A stretch of 64,000 nt of DNA from Caldicellulosiruptor owensensis OL (GCF_000166335.1 NC_014657.1:2214501-2278500); one strand, 5' to 3'; counted from the stretch's first letter, positions 21,062 through 30,708 are shown. The notes: generated by a model not told the origin, from the sequence alone. Numbers and translations: made by a program.

Positions 21062-21138
21062 TTTCTCCTCCTCTTATTTTGTTCTTGCTTTTAGTAAGAA
21101 TTATAACATGCATTTTGACAAATTACGCCCGGAATTTT

Positions 21139-21474
21139 TTAAGGATGATTTGACATTATTAAAGTATCACAAATAAGTTCTGAAAATCGGTTTATTATTA
21201 CATTGATTAATAGGCGAAAATGCACTGAAGACTTCAGTATATCTTGCCATAAAAAACTTTGGGTGTATAAATAATTTTGTGTATTTAAGATAAACCGTCT
21301 TTCTTGGTAAGTAATCATTTCATAACCCAGAGTTTCTTCAATCTCTGCTCCTAAAAAACTTTGAAGTACATCCTCAAATGAGTCTTTTAAGCTTTCGTAA
21401 ATATCACTTACACTCTGAATATTGTTTTTTCTTATAAACTCTAAGAGCTGCTTTTTTGTTAAAACATTTTCCAT
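21139..21474 (-). pseudogene. IS256 family transposase, N-terminal remnant
   Basis: The first 50 or so residues (MENVLTKKQLLEFIRKNNIQ, then a segment with LKDSFEDVLQSFLGAEIEETLGYEM) are the recognisable N-terminus of an IS256/mutator-type transposase, normally about 400 residues. After that the frame runs into unrelated sequence and stops at 111 residues. The DDE catalytic region is missing. The ATG is preceded by AAGGAGG, which is held in a 12-bp inverted repeat. It is a dead fragment, probably left by an internal deletion. Confidence 0.75.
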
Positions 21475-21483
21475 AACAAAAAA

Positions 21484-21534
21484 CCTCCTTCTTGGATATT
21501 TTTGTTTATATTCTGATTCTTACCAAGAAGGAGG
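21484..21534 (-). promoter_or_regulatory. Inverted repeat covering the transposase ribosome binding site
   Basis: CCTCCTTCTTGG (21484-21495) and CCAAGAAGGAGG (21523-21534) are perfect 12-bp inverted arms. In the minus-strand transcript the arm nearest the start codon contains the AAGGAGG ribosome binding site, so the hairpin would block translation. In IS10 and IS50, comparable hairpins stop translation of read-through mRNA; that role is inferred here. Confidence 0.6.
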
Positions 21535-21620
21535 TCTTTATACTTTATACAAAATTATCTATAGTCTCTAATAAGTAAAGACCCCTTAACTCTGTTTTAA
21601 ACGTTATTTTCCCCACAAAA

Positions 21621-21668
21621 AAAGAGGGATGCACATTTATGTCTTGTTGCCAATGGGCATCCCTCTTT
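21621..21668 (-). terminator. Terminator of the PL9-SLH gene
   Basis: The arms AAAGAGGGATGC / GCATCCCTCTTT (12 bp) have a 24-nt loop and are followed on the minus strand by TTTTTTTGTGGGG. It lies 25 bp after the stop codon. Confidence 0.85.
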
Positions 21669-21692
21669 GTTATTCTCTCATATATCTATCTC

Positions 21693-24600
21693 TTAAAAAA
21701 CTCCTGCTTTTTCTAAGATTCGATAAAGAATTGCTGCTGCCTCCGACCTTGTTGAATTCTTTTGGGGTTTAAATGTATTATCATTATATCCTGTAACAAT
21801 ACCCAGTCTTGCAGCATTTTCTATAGCTTCCCTTGCCCATGTGCTAATCTGGCTTGCATCAGAATAACTTAATGAAAAATGTTCTTTTTCAAACCCTGTT
21901 AATTTGCTATATGCTCTCATAACAACCATAATCATTTCTTCTCTTTTGATTGGTTCATCTGGTCTAATTTTTTTGCCATTTCCTGCAACAATCCCAGCTT
22001 TATATGCTGCTTCTATAATATTTGCATACCAGGCGTCTTTCTTTACATCTTCGAATTCTCCTTTGTAGTCTTCTTCAGCTATGCCCAAAGTTCGTGCAAC
22101 CATTGCAATGAACTCAGCCCTTGTTACTGCCAAGTTTGGTTCAAATGTTTCCTCAGTTCTGCCCTTGATTATATGCTTTGATGCAAGAATATTTATTGGT
22201 TCATAAGCCCAAAAATCCTTTGGAACATCTTTAAACTGTTTATCATATTCAAATGCTCCATAGGTGGAAAGATGATTTATTTCTACTACAACAACATTTG
22301 ACTTCTTATCAACTTTTCCACCAACATATTCCCATTTTTTGCTTGTTTCATTTAAATAATATATTCCTACTTTTCGAATATCACTTGCATTTTTCACTTC
22401 AAAGGCTAATTGAACAGTAAAACCAGAATTTATTTTTCCTTTGCCTGTTTTCACAGTTATATTGTAGATACCCGAAACAGGTTTTAACCTATCAATTACT
22501 TTTTGTTCTTTATTTTCCAATGCAAACACTATCGAATTAGTTTCGTCTTCTGCACTTGCAATTTCTTTCAATGTCAGAATATTTCTTGAATTAAACTTAA
22601 TGCTGATATCATCAGATTTTATTGAAATTATCTTATCTTTTTCACCTGCGGATTTTACAACATTCATAGGTATTGAAATTTCTTTAACAGGCTTTAAAGA
22701 GATACCAGTGACGTCAAAGCCAATCTCTTTCTTTGTATTTTCTGCAATCTCTTTTGATATTTTATTTAGATCAATGATTACAGTGGCTTTGTTCGTTTGT
22801 TCAACAACTTTTCCGAAATTGGTCTCCTTTTGTTTTTCTGCAGCTACAGTTTGAGTAATTTCTTCTGCTTTTGTTTCTTTTGTTTCTTTCTGTAATTCTA
22901 TTTCAGATTTCTCTACATTTTGCAATATAGTTTCTGTAGATGGAATAATCTGTGGTTGAATTTCAACTGTAGATATTTTAGGAGCAATAAATTTCAAGAA
23001 GTTGCCCCAGATAATATTTCCATTTGAATCCCTACTATATTGAACTGGTTTTTCTAAACTTGCAAAGTTAGATTCTGTAAGTCTAATCCCCTTTTTATTG
23101 ACCGACTCTGTACCGTTCCAAAAATAGTTACTATCACTCACAACGCTTTCCGGGTAAGAGTCTTTAGGTCCTGAAACTGTTCTATATGAAACAAAATTCT
23201 CAACTTTAAACTGAAGAGGTATTCCTGTATAAGAATATAGTGCTATGTTAGAACCCACATTGTTATAAGAAACGCAGTTGTAAATTTGCACTGCAGGATT
23301 GCTGTTGCTAGTAAATCCCGCTCCTCTGTTACCAAAAGCAATAGAACTTTTTACGACATGTCCAACTGCGATACCCTCACCGCCCAGTTTAAATCCATTT
23401 CCGTCACCTTTTGTAACTGTTCCATCAGTTAAATATCCATTTTCGTATGCAACGCAGTCTTCTATTGTAACTGGTCCTATAGCTCCTGTTCCTAATTTAG
23501 TATACAAATCCCATCCATCATCGGTATTATGATGTGCAATGCAACCTCTAAAAACATTTCCTACTCCTGATGTAAGTTTTGCTGCAAATCCATCCGCATT
23601 GTTTTCTGAAGGGTCGCGATTATTATATGAAGTACAATTTATTATTAAGTTATAAGACGGCCAATCTGAAATACTTGAAGATAAATCTGTCCTGCTTATC
23701 TGAAGACCAGTGTCTCCATTTTCATAAAAATTGCACAGTTCAATTACGTTATAGCTACCTCCAATTACAGCTCCTTGAGTGTTCGGAGCAGAGCGTGCAA
23801 AATCGATACCTTTTATATACCAGTAATTGCCGCTAAGAACAAAACCTCCTCCTTTTTTATCAAAATCAATAACAGGTCTTGCCCCAGGAGCAGCAACAAG
23901 GTATTTCATAGCGTTTGGCGCTCCATCGTTATATTTTTTGATTTCCAGCTTAGTGCTGCGGACATATACCCCGTCAAGCAAAATAATTTTTTGTCCTTCT
24001 CTTACAAAATCAATAGCAGTGTCTAAGTCCAAAGGATTTTGTATAGTCCCATCACCATCACTTGTTCCATTAGGTGCCACATATATATCTCCACCTGGTG
24101 CATAGGTCTTCATGGTAACTGTGAAGTTTTTAATAATCCTATCATATGAAGTTAAATATTGAGTATTATCAGGTAGAAATACAATTCTAAAATCTGTAGT
24201 CCCTTCATTTAGTTTTGTTTGAACATTTACTATTTCGTTAGCTTTAACTTGTCTGTCCTGAACGATGGTTTCAGAACCTTTCACAATAGTTATAAATCCA
24301 TCAACATTGCTCCTTACAAGCAAGTTATAATTTTGTTTTGAGGTTTTGTCCAAAGATAGTATACTAAAATCTGGTATAGTTGGACTTTGTGGCGGCATAA
24401 CTCTTGGTGGATCAGTTTCTGAAGCAGTTACTCTAAAATCTATGTTGTAAACCTCGATTTCTGCAACACGTGCTGCAAAAAATCCCACATACATCTTTGG
24501 GGTTTGAACGCTTAGAATGTCTGGTTCATAAAAGATAGCTTCTTTCTCTTCTACCCCATCAAAAAGCTTTCCAATAAAACCACTATTAGTTTTTGCCAAC

Positions 24601-26771
24601 GTGAGCCTATAAGTTTTTGCAGGATAAGTGTTATCAATAGTAGGTTTTTCTTCTTTTAACATTATGTTCTGGATACCTTTACTACCTGTTCCATCAGGTG
24701 ATGTAACTCCTATTCTCATAAAAAGCTGAGTTCCATTAGGTTTTTTAGTACCTCCACTAAAGCCGCCAACGGCTACCATGTTTGATGCAAAAACACTTGA
24801 ATCACCCGGCGTTCCTATTGCATCCCTTGCCATAATACCAAAAGATTCTTGACCATCGTGCGGTGTTTTTGCATAGTTTATTACCTTTATATCTGCTGAG
24901 AGAACAAAATTATCTTTTGTTGCATCTAATTCTGTGTAATAAAATGTTATACCATCATGGTCAGTTGCTACCTTTCCACCACCATCTAAAGCTACAATTC
25001 TAATTGCTCCATCATCCTTAATTTCAACAAAGTTCTTGGTATCTGAGGTAGATTGCCCAAATCTAATTGATTTCCACTCATATTCTTTTCTCTCTCTTAC
25101 AGTAACTTTGAAAATTATCGGGTTTACGCTTAAATTAACAGGGACAATTTTTATATCATATATTCCCGACGTTGAACTATCAAATCTTGAAATATCAATG
25201 GTATATTCGTTTTCCGATAAGATTTCTTTATCTCCATTATCATAAACTTTAGACACTACTAATCCTGTTGGATCAAATGATTCACCTATATAATAAGTGG
25301 TTTTTGGATACGTAGTAACTTCGATTCCAATGAGTTGTTTTTCTTTTACGGTAACCATAAATTTTGTTGACACACCTTTGTATGAAATTGTAACCTCTTT
25401 GTTACCAGCAACAGTAGTGTCAATCGGAGTATATGAATATTCCCCATCCATTAATTTTACCTCTGAATTATCGCTATATTTTGCATAAACAATAAGTCCC
25501 TTTAAATCTAATTCTTCCCCAATAAAATAGTTTACTTTATTCGGTAGACGTTTTATTTCCAAGCCTATAATTTGAGCATCTTTAACATTTACATCGAAAC
25601 TTGTGCTGATTTGTGGATTTTCAACTGAAATTATCATAATAGTCTTCTTACCAGAAGAGTTAAATACATAGCTATCATCAATTGGAATACCTGATATCGA
25701 AAATTTATACTTATCCGATGTCAACTCTAAGGATTTGCCATTGTTATATTTTCCTATAACCACAAGTCCTTCAGGATTGAATTTATCGCCAATATAATAT
25801 TCTGTTTTTATTGGCAGATATTTTATTTCAAGTCCTGTACATACTAGAGGAAGAATATTTATGTTAATAATTTTTGAAACGTTACCATATTGAATTGTAA
25901 CGGGACATACTCCTGGTTTTGTATTATCAAAACCCGTTACAATATAATCATTCTTTGACAGAGTTTCTTCTGTGCCATCTGTATAAATTGCTGTAACTTT
26001 GAGTCCACTTAAATCCAAATCTTCGCCAACAATATACTCAGTTTTCATTGAACTTGTATCAACTCTGAGATCTTTCACTTCCCTAATTTCTACAATTTCA
26101 AAATTACTAAAAGTTATTTCGGCATCTCTTGCCACATATAAACCTGCATAAATGTAGTCACCAAACATGTTATCAAGATTAAATGTCTGGGTTGTACCAT
26201 TACACGAAACAACATATGTATTGCCTGATTTTTTTATACTGAGGTCATATTGCATACCAGTTGTCGGAGTTGTGTTTATTAGTGTTATTTTGGTTTGCTG
26301 TCCACTTTCCTTATATACAGCCTTCATAACAGTGTCAAGAGCACCAACTAAAATGTAATTTGACGTTTGAGTTGTCGAATCTCCATTTGCTCCAACCTTT
26401 TCTCTGAGCATAATTCCAAAAGATTTTTGGTTTGGTGTACTGATACTACTGTTGCTATTAAAACTTATAACAGCTGCTTTTGCTCTTATTTCAAAACTTG
26501 CATCTGAAGCAATAGTTTTGAAATAAAAAGATATGCCTTCATCCGTACTTGCTATTTTTCCACCAGTAGCTTTCAATGTAATTGAACCATCTGAATTAAA
26601 TGTAGGCAGAGGATTTTTATCAGCACTTGTATTGCTGCCAAATGCTCTAAATTCCCAATCACTTAAGATATTGCTTGTCCCTTCAGCAAAAACAAAACTT
26701 AGCTGGCTTAAAATTAAGCTTAAAATAAGTAAAAAACTCAAACTTATTTTTGTCAATTTATAAAATTTCAT
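21693..26771 (-). CDS. Cell-surface PL9 pectate lyase with Ig-like and three SLH domains
   Basis: This secreted protein of about 1692 residues has a signal peptide (MKFYKLTKISLSFLLILSLI..FAEG). A first concanavalin-like beta-sandwich covers about 30-225, four Big_3 bacterial Ig repeats (YxIGExxDLxGLxVxAxY) about 225-560, a second beta-sandwich about 565-790, and one Ig-like unit follows. The PL9 right-handed beta-helix is about 905-1240, starting GDIYVAPNGTSDGDGT and including NNADGFAAKL and HNTDDGWDLYTK, the calcium and catalytic-Lys region of the family. A linker region leads to three SLH domains (last about 180 residues) that bind cell-wall polymer. It should cut polygalacturonate by beta-elimination at the cell surface. 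The ATG at 26771 follows CGGGGGGTAGCTAAA; the frame extends 47 codons upstream into a decayed copy of another gene's leader. Confidence 0.9.
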   Translation of the reverse strand: MKFYKLTKISLSFLLILSLILSQLSFVFAEGTSNILSDWEFRAFGSNTSADKNPLPTFNSDGSITLKATGGKIASTDEGISFYFKTIASDASFEIRAKAAVISFNSNSSISTPNQKSFGIMLREKVGANGDSTTQTSNYILVGALDTVMKAVYKESGQQTKITLINTTPTTGMQYDLSIKKSGNTYVVSCNGTTQTFNLDNMFGDYIYAGLYVARDAEITFSNFEIVEIREVKDLRVDTSSMKTEYIVGEDLDLSGLKVTAIYTDGTEETLSKNDYIVTGFDNTKPGVCPVTIQYGNVSKIININILPLVCTGLEIKYLPIKTEYYIGDKFNPEGLVVIGKYNNGKSLELTSDKYKFSISGIPIDDSYVFNSSGKKTIMIISVENPQISTSFDVNVKDAQIIGLEIKRLPNKVNYFIGEELDLKGLIVYAKYSDNSEVKLMDGEYSYTPIDTTVAGNKEVTISYKGVSTKFMVTVKEKQLIGIEVTTYPKTTYYIGESFDPTGLVVSKVYDNGDKEILSENEYTIDISRFDSSTSGIYDIKIVPVNLSVNPIIFKVTVRERKEYEWKSIRFGQSTSDTKNFVEIKDDGAIRIVALDGGGKVATDHDGITFYYTELDATKDNFVLSADIKVINYAKTPHDGQESFGIMARDAIGTPGDSSVFASNMVAVGGFSGGTKKPNGTQLFMRIGVTSPDGTGSKGIQNIMLKEEKPTIDNTYPAKTYRLTLAKTNSGFIGKLFDGVEEKEAIFYEPDILSVQTPKMYVGFFAARVAEIEVYNIDFRVTASETDPPRVMPPQSPTIPDFSILSLDKTSKQNYNLLVRSNVDGFITIVKGSETIVQDRQVKANEIVNVQTKLNEGTTDFRIVFLPDNTQYLTSYDRIIKNFTVTMKTYAPGGDIYVAPNGTSDGDGTIQNPLDLDTAIDFVREGQKIILLDGVYVRSTKLEIKKYNDGAPNAMKYLVAAPGARPVIDFDKKGGGFVLSGNYWYIKGIDFARSAPNTQGAVIGGSYNVIELCNFYENGDTGLQISRTDLSSSISDWPSYNLIINCTSYNNRDPSENNADGFAAKLTSGVGNVFRGCIAHHNTDDGWDLYTKLGTGAIGPVTIEDCVAYENGYLTDGTVTKGDGNGFKLGGEGIAVGHVVKSSIAFGNRGAGFTSNSNPAVQIYNCVSYNNVGSNIALYSYTGIPLQFKVENFVSYRTVSGPKDSYPESVVSDSNYFWNGTESVNKKGIRLTESNFASLEKPVQYSRDSNGNIIWGNFLKFIAPKISTVEIQPQIIPSTETILQNVEKSEIELQKETKETKAEEITQTVAAEKQKETNFGKVVEQTNKATVIIDLNKISKEIAENTKKEIGFDVTGISLKPVKEISIPMNVVKSAGEKDKIISIKSDDISIKFNSRNILTLKEIASAEDETNSIVFALENKEQKVIDRLKPVSGIYNITVKTGKGKINSGFTVQLAFEVKNASDIRKVGIYYLNETSKKWEYVGGKVDKKSNVVVVEINHLSTYGAFEYDKQFKDVPKDFWAYEPINILASKHIIKGRTEETFEPNLAVTRAEFIAMVARTLGIAEEDYKGEFEDVKKDAWYANIIEAAYKAGIVAGNGKKIRPDEPIKREEMIMVVMRAYSKLTGFEKEHFSLSYSDASQISTWAREAIENAARLGIVTGYNDNTFKPQKNSTRSEAAAILYRILEKAGVF

Positions 26772-27097
26772 TTTAGCTACCCCCCGTTCTTCATTTATCT
26801 TGTTTATTGCCTGTATAGCCTCACGCAACCGGCCATTGCCCCGCCAATGCTTTTTCATGCAGTACTGACCCAAAATCCAAAAAAACATTTGCAAAAAACA
26901 AAATCGCAACAACTAAAAATTTAGTATCCTTTTTCTCCCCACCATTTGACATCCTTTACATTTGATAATTTGTTATTAACTATAAAATTTTAAATTATTG
27001 CTTACTCACCTCCCTTTTTTATAGGATAATTAGCCTTTTGTAGAAACGCTCAATATGAGTGTTATCAAGCTTTATAAAGATTCAAAAAAGTCTGGTC
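26772..27097 (-). other. Upstream region of the PL9-SLH gene
   Basis: This gap holds the decayed duplicate of the promoter, leader and signal-peptide region of the FN3 protein gene (26801-27032), and then about 60 bp up to the first arm of the hairpin in front of the decayed transposase. No intact gene is present. The promoter of the PL9-SLH gene is likely inside the duplicated block. Confidence 0.6.
26801..27032 (-). repeat. Copy B of duplicated promoter, leader and signal-peptide segment (copy A at 38301-38530)
   Basis: About 230 bp match 38301-38530 at high identity by eye, including gcaaccggccattgcc, ctttttcatgcagtactg, tttgataatttgt and taaaattttaaattattg. Relative to copy A, this copy has extra T residues in the signal-peptide region that shift the frame, and TGG changed to TGA (GCGTGAGGC). 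The signal peptide it once encoded is therefore dead. The upstream (promoter) half is well kept and may still drive the PL9-SLH gene. Confidence 0.85.
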
Positions 27098-27163
27098 ACC
27101 CTCCTCCTAGTTGTAGTAAAATACGATTATATAAAACAAATTTTCTACTATGAGGAGGGGTCC
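27098..27163 (+). promoter_or_regulatory. Inverted repeat covering the ribosome binding site of the decayed transposase
   Basis: The first arm (27098-27122, ccctcctcctagttgtagta) pairs imperfectly with the second arm (27140-27163, tactatgaggaggggtcc). The second arm carries the GAGGAGGGG ribosome binding site of the ATG at 27167. The arrangement is the same as at 21484-21534 in front of an unrelated transposase. Confidence 0.55.
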
Positions 27164-27166
27164 AAA

Positions 27167-28610
27167 ATGTTAAACAACAAACCTAAACAACTTTCTTTAC
27201 CAGAATCTATTTTCCCACCTAAAGGCTTCGGCTCCCTATAACTCTTGATGCCCTCTTGGGCTTGTTCAATAAATTCATCGACTTATCAAACTACATACCT
27301 TCTTTTTTCTACAATGCCTACTACAAATACTTTGATAAGCATAGATGCTTCTCCTTAGAATCTATGCTCCTTTGCTTTTTTGTCCAAAAATTACTCAAAC
27401 TCAATACCCTTACCCAGCTTCGCGCTGTTCTACTTATACTGCCATGAACTTCGTTCCTTCTGTAATTCTTTTTGGCAATGTTCCATCTATTTCAACCTTC
27501 TCTCGCATCAAGAAAATCTTCAACATCGAGATCCATAAACTTTTTCAAAATATCTCTATCCACGCACACAATGTTTCTATTAGGCAGTCCCCTGAACTTG
27601 CTTCAATCTTAATCTTCGATACAACCGGTATTGTCCCAAAGGTCCGTGAGAATAACCCTAAATTCATTCATCTACTGCTGAAAAATACCTCAAAAGCTAA
27701 CCCTGAGCTGTCCTCTGATAAAATCTACTCTCTTGTTGTTTATTCTTCTTTGCCTAAAACTGCAAATAGCTTTTTCTAATATCCGTCTTATGTTCATAAA
27801 TGGCCATTTCTGCTGGGCTTTAAAATTCGCTGTCATCATAAGCGCTCTCGGTATTCCTTTGGCTTTAGTACCTCTGTTTAACTCTGATTCTCCTTCTTCT
27901 GACCCTCAAGAAGCAAAGGCTATCTCTGACTTCTTTTGCCTTATTTCCTTCGCTCGAAACTCTATTCTCTTACATTCCCAAAAATTTCTCCACTTTCATC
28001 GCTGACAGTGCCTTGGATGCACATAACATCTACTCAACTTTAAAAAACACTTTCAACTTCTCCAAAATCATTATCCCTCTAAATCCAAGAGCCTCTAAAA
28101 ATACTATACCTACATCAAGCCCTAATATCGTTATATCTGAAGATGGTGTCCCTATCTGTAAAAAGTTCAATCAACCTTATTAAGCCTGAAGGCAAATGTC
28201 AGGGTAAAAATCGTTCTGTCCCTCTTAAATGGACTTGTCCTATGTCGTCTTACAAAGATGGCAAACGCATTTGCCTTGCCCTTAAGCCTTGTTACTTTCT
28301 CTAAATCTGGCAGCAATAGTCTACACTTACCCTGATGATTTTCGCTCTTTTCCAGGTATCAACAGAAATTCTCAAGAGTTTTTAGACCTCTACAATAAAC
28401 GTGTCGTTTGTGGAGCAGACTATTTATCACCTAAAATCCTATATGGGCTCCGATGTCATCTGTACTTATGACCATATTTCTATCTTCTCTGATTTTTTAC
28501 TCTCTGCAATTACTTACTCACTTTTGTTTATACTTGCTCACAATATCAAACTCTATTGTTCTAAATTAACTATCAAAAAGCTTAACAAACTCAAAAAACT
28601 TATCGCTTAA
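27167..28610 (+). pseudogene. Degraded DDE transposase, several frameshifts and stops
   Basis: Conceptual translation jumps between frames. It starts with MLNNKPKQLSLPESIF, then FNKFIDLSNYIPSFFYNAYYKYFDKHRCFSLESMLL, then IFDTTGIVPKVRENNPKFIHLLLKN, then NGHFCWALKFAVIISALGIPLAL, then FSTFIADSALDAHNIYSTLKNTFNFSKIIIPLNPRASKN. This order looks like an IS4/IS5-superfamily DDE transposase, the first Asp probably being in IFDTTG and the second in IADSALDA. At least four frame interruptions make it inactive. I cannot assign the exact IS family. Confidence 0.7.
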
Positions 28611-28965
28611 AACTACAATTTTTCTTAAATCATTAATCTACCAAAAATTTGTGACTTTGTTTTTTACTTAACCTTCTAAAGCCAAGAAGCTAGAAGGCTT
28701 AGGATACTATTGTCTTTTTTGATATTGTTAATTTTTGTCATATGTTTGTTGCTGATTAATTTTGTTGGTATTGATAATATTTGGTTATCATTTTGCTTTT
28801 CTTTTTGTATCTTGATTGTATTTCATGTTAGTATTGGCATCTCTTGCCTTCAATCACCACCCATTTTGCAAACGGTTATATTTTCTTTTTCGTGAAAAAT
28901 TTTTATACAAATAATCCTATGATTATTATAAAGCCCTAAGGAACATTTCTCTAATTTTACTATTT
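28611..28965. other. AT-rich intergenic DNA downstream of the decayed IS
   Basis: It contains the IS-end hairpin (about 28671-28698) and a small hairpin AATAATC / GATTATT (28910-28927) that could end transcription of the SLH protein gene on the minus strand. A 61-codon hydrophobic plus-strand frame (28710-28895) has no ribosome binding site and looks like chance in T-rich DNA. Confidence 0.5.
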
Positions 28966-30612
28966 TTATTTTAACTGCTGTGTATAGTAGCTATTTATTA
29001 ATCTGTATATAATAATAGCAACCTCAGCTCTCGATGCATTATCGGCAGGTTTCAAAATATTGTTACTTCCATGGACAAATCCTTCTGCTACAAATTTTTG
29101 TATGCTCTCTTTTGCGTAGTTTGAGATTTTCATTGCATCTTTAAAAGCATTTATATTCATACTCCCGTTTTGATACTTGTAACCTGCAACTTTTAATGCT
29201 CTGTCAGCCATAACAATCATATCCTGTCTTGTAATATACCCCTTTGGATTGAATTTCCCGTCTCCAACTCCATTTACAATACCAAGAGCTTTTGCTATAG
29301 CAACAGCATCATAATAATAATCATCTTTCTTAACATCTACAAAACTATCGTTCTTAACAGGTGCACTGAGTTCAAGAGATCTTACAAGCATCAGTAAAAA
29401 GTCTGCCCTTGTTATTGGTTTTTGAGGTGCAAAGTTATTGTTATCAACCCCGTTTATTATTCCTCTTGATGCTAATATTTCTATTTGTTCTTTTGCCCAG
29501 TTAACATCTTTTATGTCAGCAAAAGTTTTATGGTTTTCTACAACAATATACTTAGCTGAATCTCTTGCTCTAAATGCAATTTCTTTATTGTTTGCAAAAT
29601 ACATACTGCTTGCAACAGGCTCAATCTTGCCATCTTCAGCTACTTTCATCACTGCTAAATACTTTGTTTGAACCCCAATTGAAGGAACATATTTACTTTT
29701 TACAATAACAGGTTTTTGTACATCTTTGTTTGTTAATACTTTATCATCAGCTTTGACCTCAACTTTTAAAGCCATTTCTATGCTTTTCCCTACCAATTGC
29801 TTGATATCATTTAAATCTTCGCTTGAAATTTTACCTATGTTAACACTCAAGTTCTCAACTTTCAATGAACTTGAAACTATATCTGCAGGAACTTTTACCT
29901 GAGCAATATTTGTTGAAATATCAAAAACAACATTTTTATCCACAACAGCTTTTAATGGAATTACTTGTTCGTATTCTAAAACGTTGGTTTTTGTATCAAC
30001 AGAAATCTGAATAATTTTCTCTCCATTCTCATTAGTCTTTACATTTGCTACTATCTGAGATAATGTCTTTTCATCCACTTTAGAGATGGCTACCTCTCCA
30101 ACTACTTGAATTTGAGGTTTAATAACCGTTGACTGCACCTGTTGAGTCTGTTGCTGCTGACTGGTTTGCCCCTGCTGTGTTTGTTGAGTTTGAGTTTGCT
30201 GTTGGGTCTGTTGCTGGGTTGAAGTACTTGTGCTTGGTAAAATAACGCTAACACTTGAAAAACTTGATTGTTGGGTAGTTGTATATGTTATTGTTTTTGA
30301 GATAGGCGCTGCTAAATCTTTTGAGTATATATAAACTGTATAAACACCTTCTGACTTGCCTGCAAGAGAATATTTAAATTCATAAGTTCCATCGTTCCCT
30401 GCAGTTGTCTGATCCAAATAATCTATGTTTCCAAACGGATCTAAGACCTTTACAGTCACACTGGCATTTGTAATTGCCTTGCCATTAATCACAAGATATT
30501 TATTTGAATCTATACTTATATTCACTGTAAAATTTGCCGATAGTACCGGAAAAGCTAAAAGTAATATTGCAGTTGCACAAAATAACGATATAAAATTCTT
30601 TACTCTTTTCAA
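28966..30612 (-). CDS. SLH-domain surface protein with Gln/Thr-rich linker
   Basis: This 548-residue secreted protein has a signal peptide (about 1-26, ending LLAFPVLSANF) and a small Ig-like or CarboxypepD-like domain (about 27-112; NASVTVKVLDPFGNIDYLDQT). A Gln/Thr/Ser-rich linker follows at about 128-165 (runs like QQQTQQTQ), then a beta-rich middle region (165-365), and three SLH domains at the C-terminus (about 366-548; FADIKDVNWAKEQIEILASRGIINGV is the first). There is no catalytic signature. The start is TTG after GGGGGAAATTCAG. It sits in the pectin island directly downstream of the PL1-CE8 gene. It may be a structural S-layer component, an adhesin or a scaffold; the middle region is not recognised. 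Confidence 0.85.
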   Translation of the reverse strand: MKRVKNFISLFCATAILLLAFPVLSANFTVNISIDSNKYLVINGKAITNASVTVKVLDPFGNIDYLDQTTAGNDGTYEFKYSLAGKSEGVYTVYIYSKDLAAPISKTITYTTTQQSSFSSVSVILPSTSTSTQQQTQQQTQTQQTQQGQTSQQQQTQQVQSTVIKPQIQVVGEVAISKVDEKTLSQIVANVKTNENGEKIIQISVDTKTNVLEYEQVIPLKAVVDKNVVFDISTNIAQVKVPADIVSSSLKVENLSVNIGKISSEDLNDIKQLVGKSIEMALKVEVKADDKVLTNKDVQKPVIVKSKYVPSIGVQTKYLAVMKVAEDGKIEPVASSMYFANNKEIAFRARDSAKYIVVENHKTFADIKDVNWAKEQIEILASRGIINGVDNNNFAPQKPITRADFLLMLVRSLELSAPVKNDSFVDVKKDDYYYDAVAIAKALGIVNGVGDGKFNPKGYITRQDMIVMADRALKVAGYKYQNGSMNINAFKDAMKISNYAKESIQKFVAEGFVHGSNNILKPADNASRAEVAIIIYRLINSYYTQQLK

Positions 30613-30645
30613 CTGAATTTCCCCCTTTTTCTTTCTTTATTTTAG

Positions 30646-30676
30646 AGAGGGGAAAGGCAAAAATTCCTTCCCCTCT
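30646..30676 (-). terminator. Terminator of the PL1-CE8 gene
   Basis: The arms AGAGGGGAAnGG / CCTTCCCCTCT have a short AT-rich loop. It lies 33 bp downstream of the PL1-CE8 stop codon and upstream of the SLH protein gene. Confidence 0.7.
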
Positions 30677-30708
30677 GAAAATCAGTATTTTAAATCTCAA
30701 GATAAACT

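Larger units (their letters stand above)
27098..28703 (+). mobile_element. Decayed insertion sequence
   Basis: The span is the 5' hairpin, the multiply broken transposase frame and a final hairpin (CCTTCTA / TAGAAGG at about 28671-28698) that could end its transcript. Clear terminal repeats and target duplications were not found, so the limits are approximate. It separates the SLH protein gene from the PL9-SLH gene. Confidence 0.6.

Noticed and set aside
26772-26912. N-terminal extension of the PL9-SLH frame by 47 codons
   Set aside because: The sequence is a frameshifted relic of another gene's signal peptide region. A good ribosome binding site and a proper signal peptide begin at 26771.
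28710-28895. Hydrophobic 61-codon plus-strand frame
   Set aside because: T-rich intergenic DNA, no ribosome binding site, composition typical of chance.
30125-30230. CRISPR-like or satellite repeat
   Set aside because: The repetitive tract is the Gln/Thr codon run of the SLH protein linker, not spaced direct repeats.
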